A stretch of DNA of 17,341 nucleotides from Flammeovirgaceae bacterium (GTDB taxonomy: Bacteria > Bacteroidota > Bacteroidia > Cytophagales > Cyclobacteriaceae), in NCBI GenBank assembly GCA_003229495.1, contig QIEB01000518.1:1-17341 (forward strand). Direction: 5' to 3'. The notes under the pieces were generated by a model. It made no database searches and was not told the origin of the DNA. It saw only the letters and a program-made list of their open reading frames with translations. The translations under genes and the position numbers were made by a program. The stretch's first letter is position 1; every line of letters starts with the position of its first letter. Below, in pieces: positions 16,771-17,341 of the stretch.

Positions 16771-16872
16771 GCTATTTCGGAAATGAATATGACTTGCCTG
16801 AATTTAACCCACGCTTTGAATTAACATAATAAGATTGGAATAATACCTTGGCATTTTTTCCTGCCCCAGGTC

Positions 16873-16908
16873 TCCTTTAAAAAGGACTACAAACAATTGA
16901 GGTATTGT
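16873..16908. promoter_or_regulatory. Two small dyads upstream of the copper oxidase
   Basis: The 165-base gap between the RidA gene and the copper oxidase holds TCCTTT-AA-AAAGGA (16873-16886) and ACAAT-N6-ATTGT (16893-16908). Both lie 100-140 bases before the oxidase ATG. They could be operator sites for a copper-responsive regulator, but neither matches a site I know, and this AT-rich spacer could yield such dyads by chance. I see no convincing terminator for the RidA gene and no clear promoter here. Confidence 0.2.
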
Positions 16909-16935
16909 CTTAAAAAGCAAAAATTAATATCAGCA

Positions 16936-17325
16936 CTAGTTCTCTTTATAACAAACACAATCAATCTCCACTTTACAATCCACCATCAACGTTGCCCGAA
17001 CACAGGCCCGCGAAGGTGCATGCTCTCCTCCAAAGTAGGAGCCATAGACTTTGTTAAAGGCCCAAAAATCACGAGTGTCATCGAGCCACACACCACATCG
17101 AACAATGTGTTCTTTATGGTAACCGGCTTCATCGAGAATTGCCAGCATATTTTGAATGGCTTTGTGTGCTTGAGGAATAATACCACCATCTATTACTTCG
17201 CCATCCTCCATGGCAACTTGTCCGGATACATACAGCCATCCATCCGCTTCTACTGCTCTGGCAAATGGTAAATTGTGACCCCCAAGTCCTGACTTGTCGG
17301 CTCCATATCTCTTTATTCCACTCAT
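16936..17325 (-). CDS. RidA/YjgF-family protein, probable enamine/imine deaminase
   Basis: A 129-residue protein of usual family length. RidA proteins hydrolyse reactive enamine/imine intermediates made by PLP enzymes; they act as cytoplasmic trimers. Family features are WLYVSGQVAMEDGEV (30-44), AIQNMLAILDEAG (56-68) and APSRACVRATLMVDCKVEID (103-122). Arg106 sits where the catalytic Arg of RidA binds the substrate carboxylate, and Glu120 matches the conserved Glu, so the protein looks competent. It is cysteine-rich near the C-terminus (Cys77, 108, 117, 123, 125). The ATG ends at 17325, 16 bases from the window edge, so its own promoter is outside. It is followed on the same strand by the copper oxidase after 165 bases; no functional link is evident. 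Confidence 0.9.
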   Translation of the reverse strand: MSGIKRYGADKSGLGGHNLPFARAVEADGWLYVSGQVAMEDGEVIDGGIIPQAHKAIQNMLAILDEAGYHKEHIVRCGVWLDDTRDFWAFNKVYGSYFGGEHAPSRACVRATLMVDCKVEIDCVCYKEN

Positions 17326-17341
17326 TGATTTGTTGTTAATT

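Noticed and set aside
1..17341. tRNA, rRNA, CRISPR array, insertion sequence or attachment site
   Set aside because: No cloverleaf, repeat-spacer pattern, transposase frame or paired terminal repeats seen on either strand; almost the whole window is protein-coding on the minus strand.

Overview
The window looks like a chromosomal segment of a Bacteroidota bacterium, probably a Cytophagia-type lineage. This rests on protein style, on a plausible TTG / TAnnTTTG-like promoter in place of a sigma-70 promoter, on ribosome binding sites that are weak or absent, and on a copper oxidase fused to a CopB-like barrel. All supported genes lie on the minus strand, so the layout reads from right to left.

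Right part (about 14.4-17.3 kb): a RidA-family protein, then a secreted multicopper oxidase of the CopA type with a Met-rich loop and a C-terminal beta-barrel-like extension. A 278-base gap follows. It holds what looks like the decayed 3' end of another gene, a nested inverted repeat, a candidate promoter and a 10-base tandem repeat just before korA.

Main part (1-14.25 kb): ten tightly packed genes that look like one transcription unit: korA, korB, an 843-residue ferredoxin-tailed protein, rnfB, a 1252-residue PFOR-like protein, rnfC, rnfD, rnfG, rnfE and rnfA. The window ends inside rnfA. Gaps run from 4-8 base overlaps to 42 bases. KorAB oxidises a 2-oxoacid (most likely 2-oxoglutarate) with CoA and yields low-potential electrons. 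Rnf is the membrane ferredoxin:NAD+ oxidoreductase that turns such electrons into NADH and an ion gradient.

The unusual part is the pair of large proteins on either side of rnfB. The 1252-residue protein has the domain order of a full-length pyruvate:ferredoxin oxidoreductase and keeps the two ferredoxin-type clusters. It has lost the TPP-binding GDG/Asn signature and the proximal-cluster cysteines. The 843-residue protein shares the same degenerate TPP-domain module of about 320 residues, joined to an unrecognised N-terminal region and a single C-terminal ferredoxin domain. My inference is that these are catalytically dead, PFOR-derived electron-transfer or scaffold subunits that wire KorAB directly to RnfB/RnfC, making a 2-oxoacid-driven Rnf supercomplex. 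That wiring is not shown by sequence alone.
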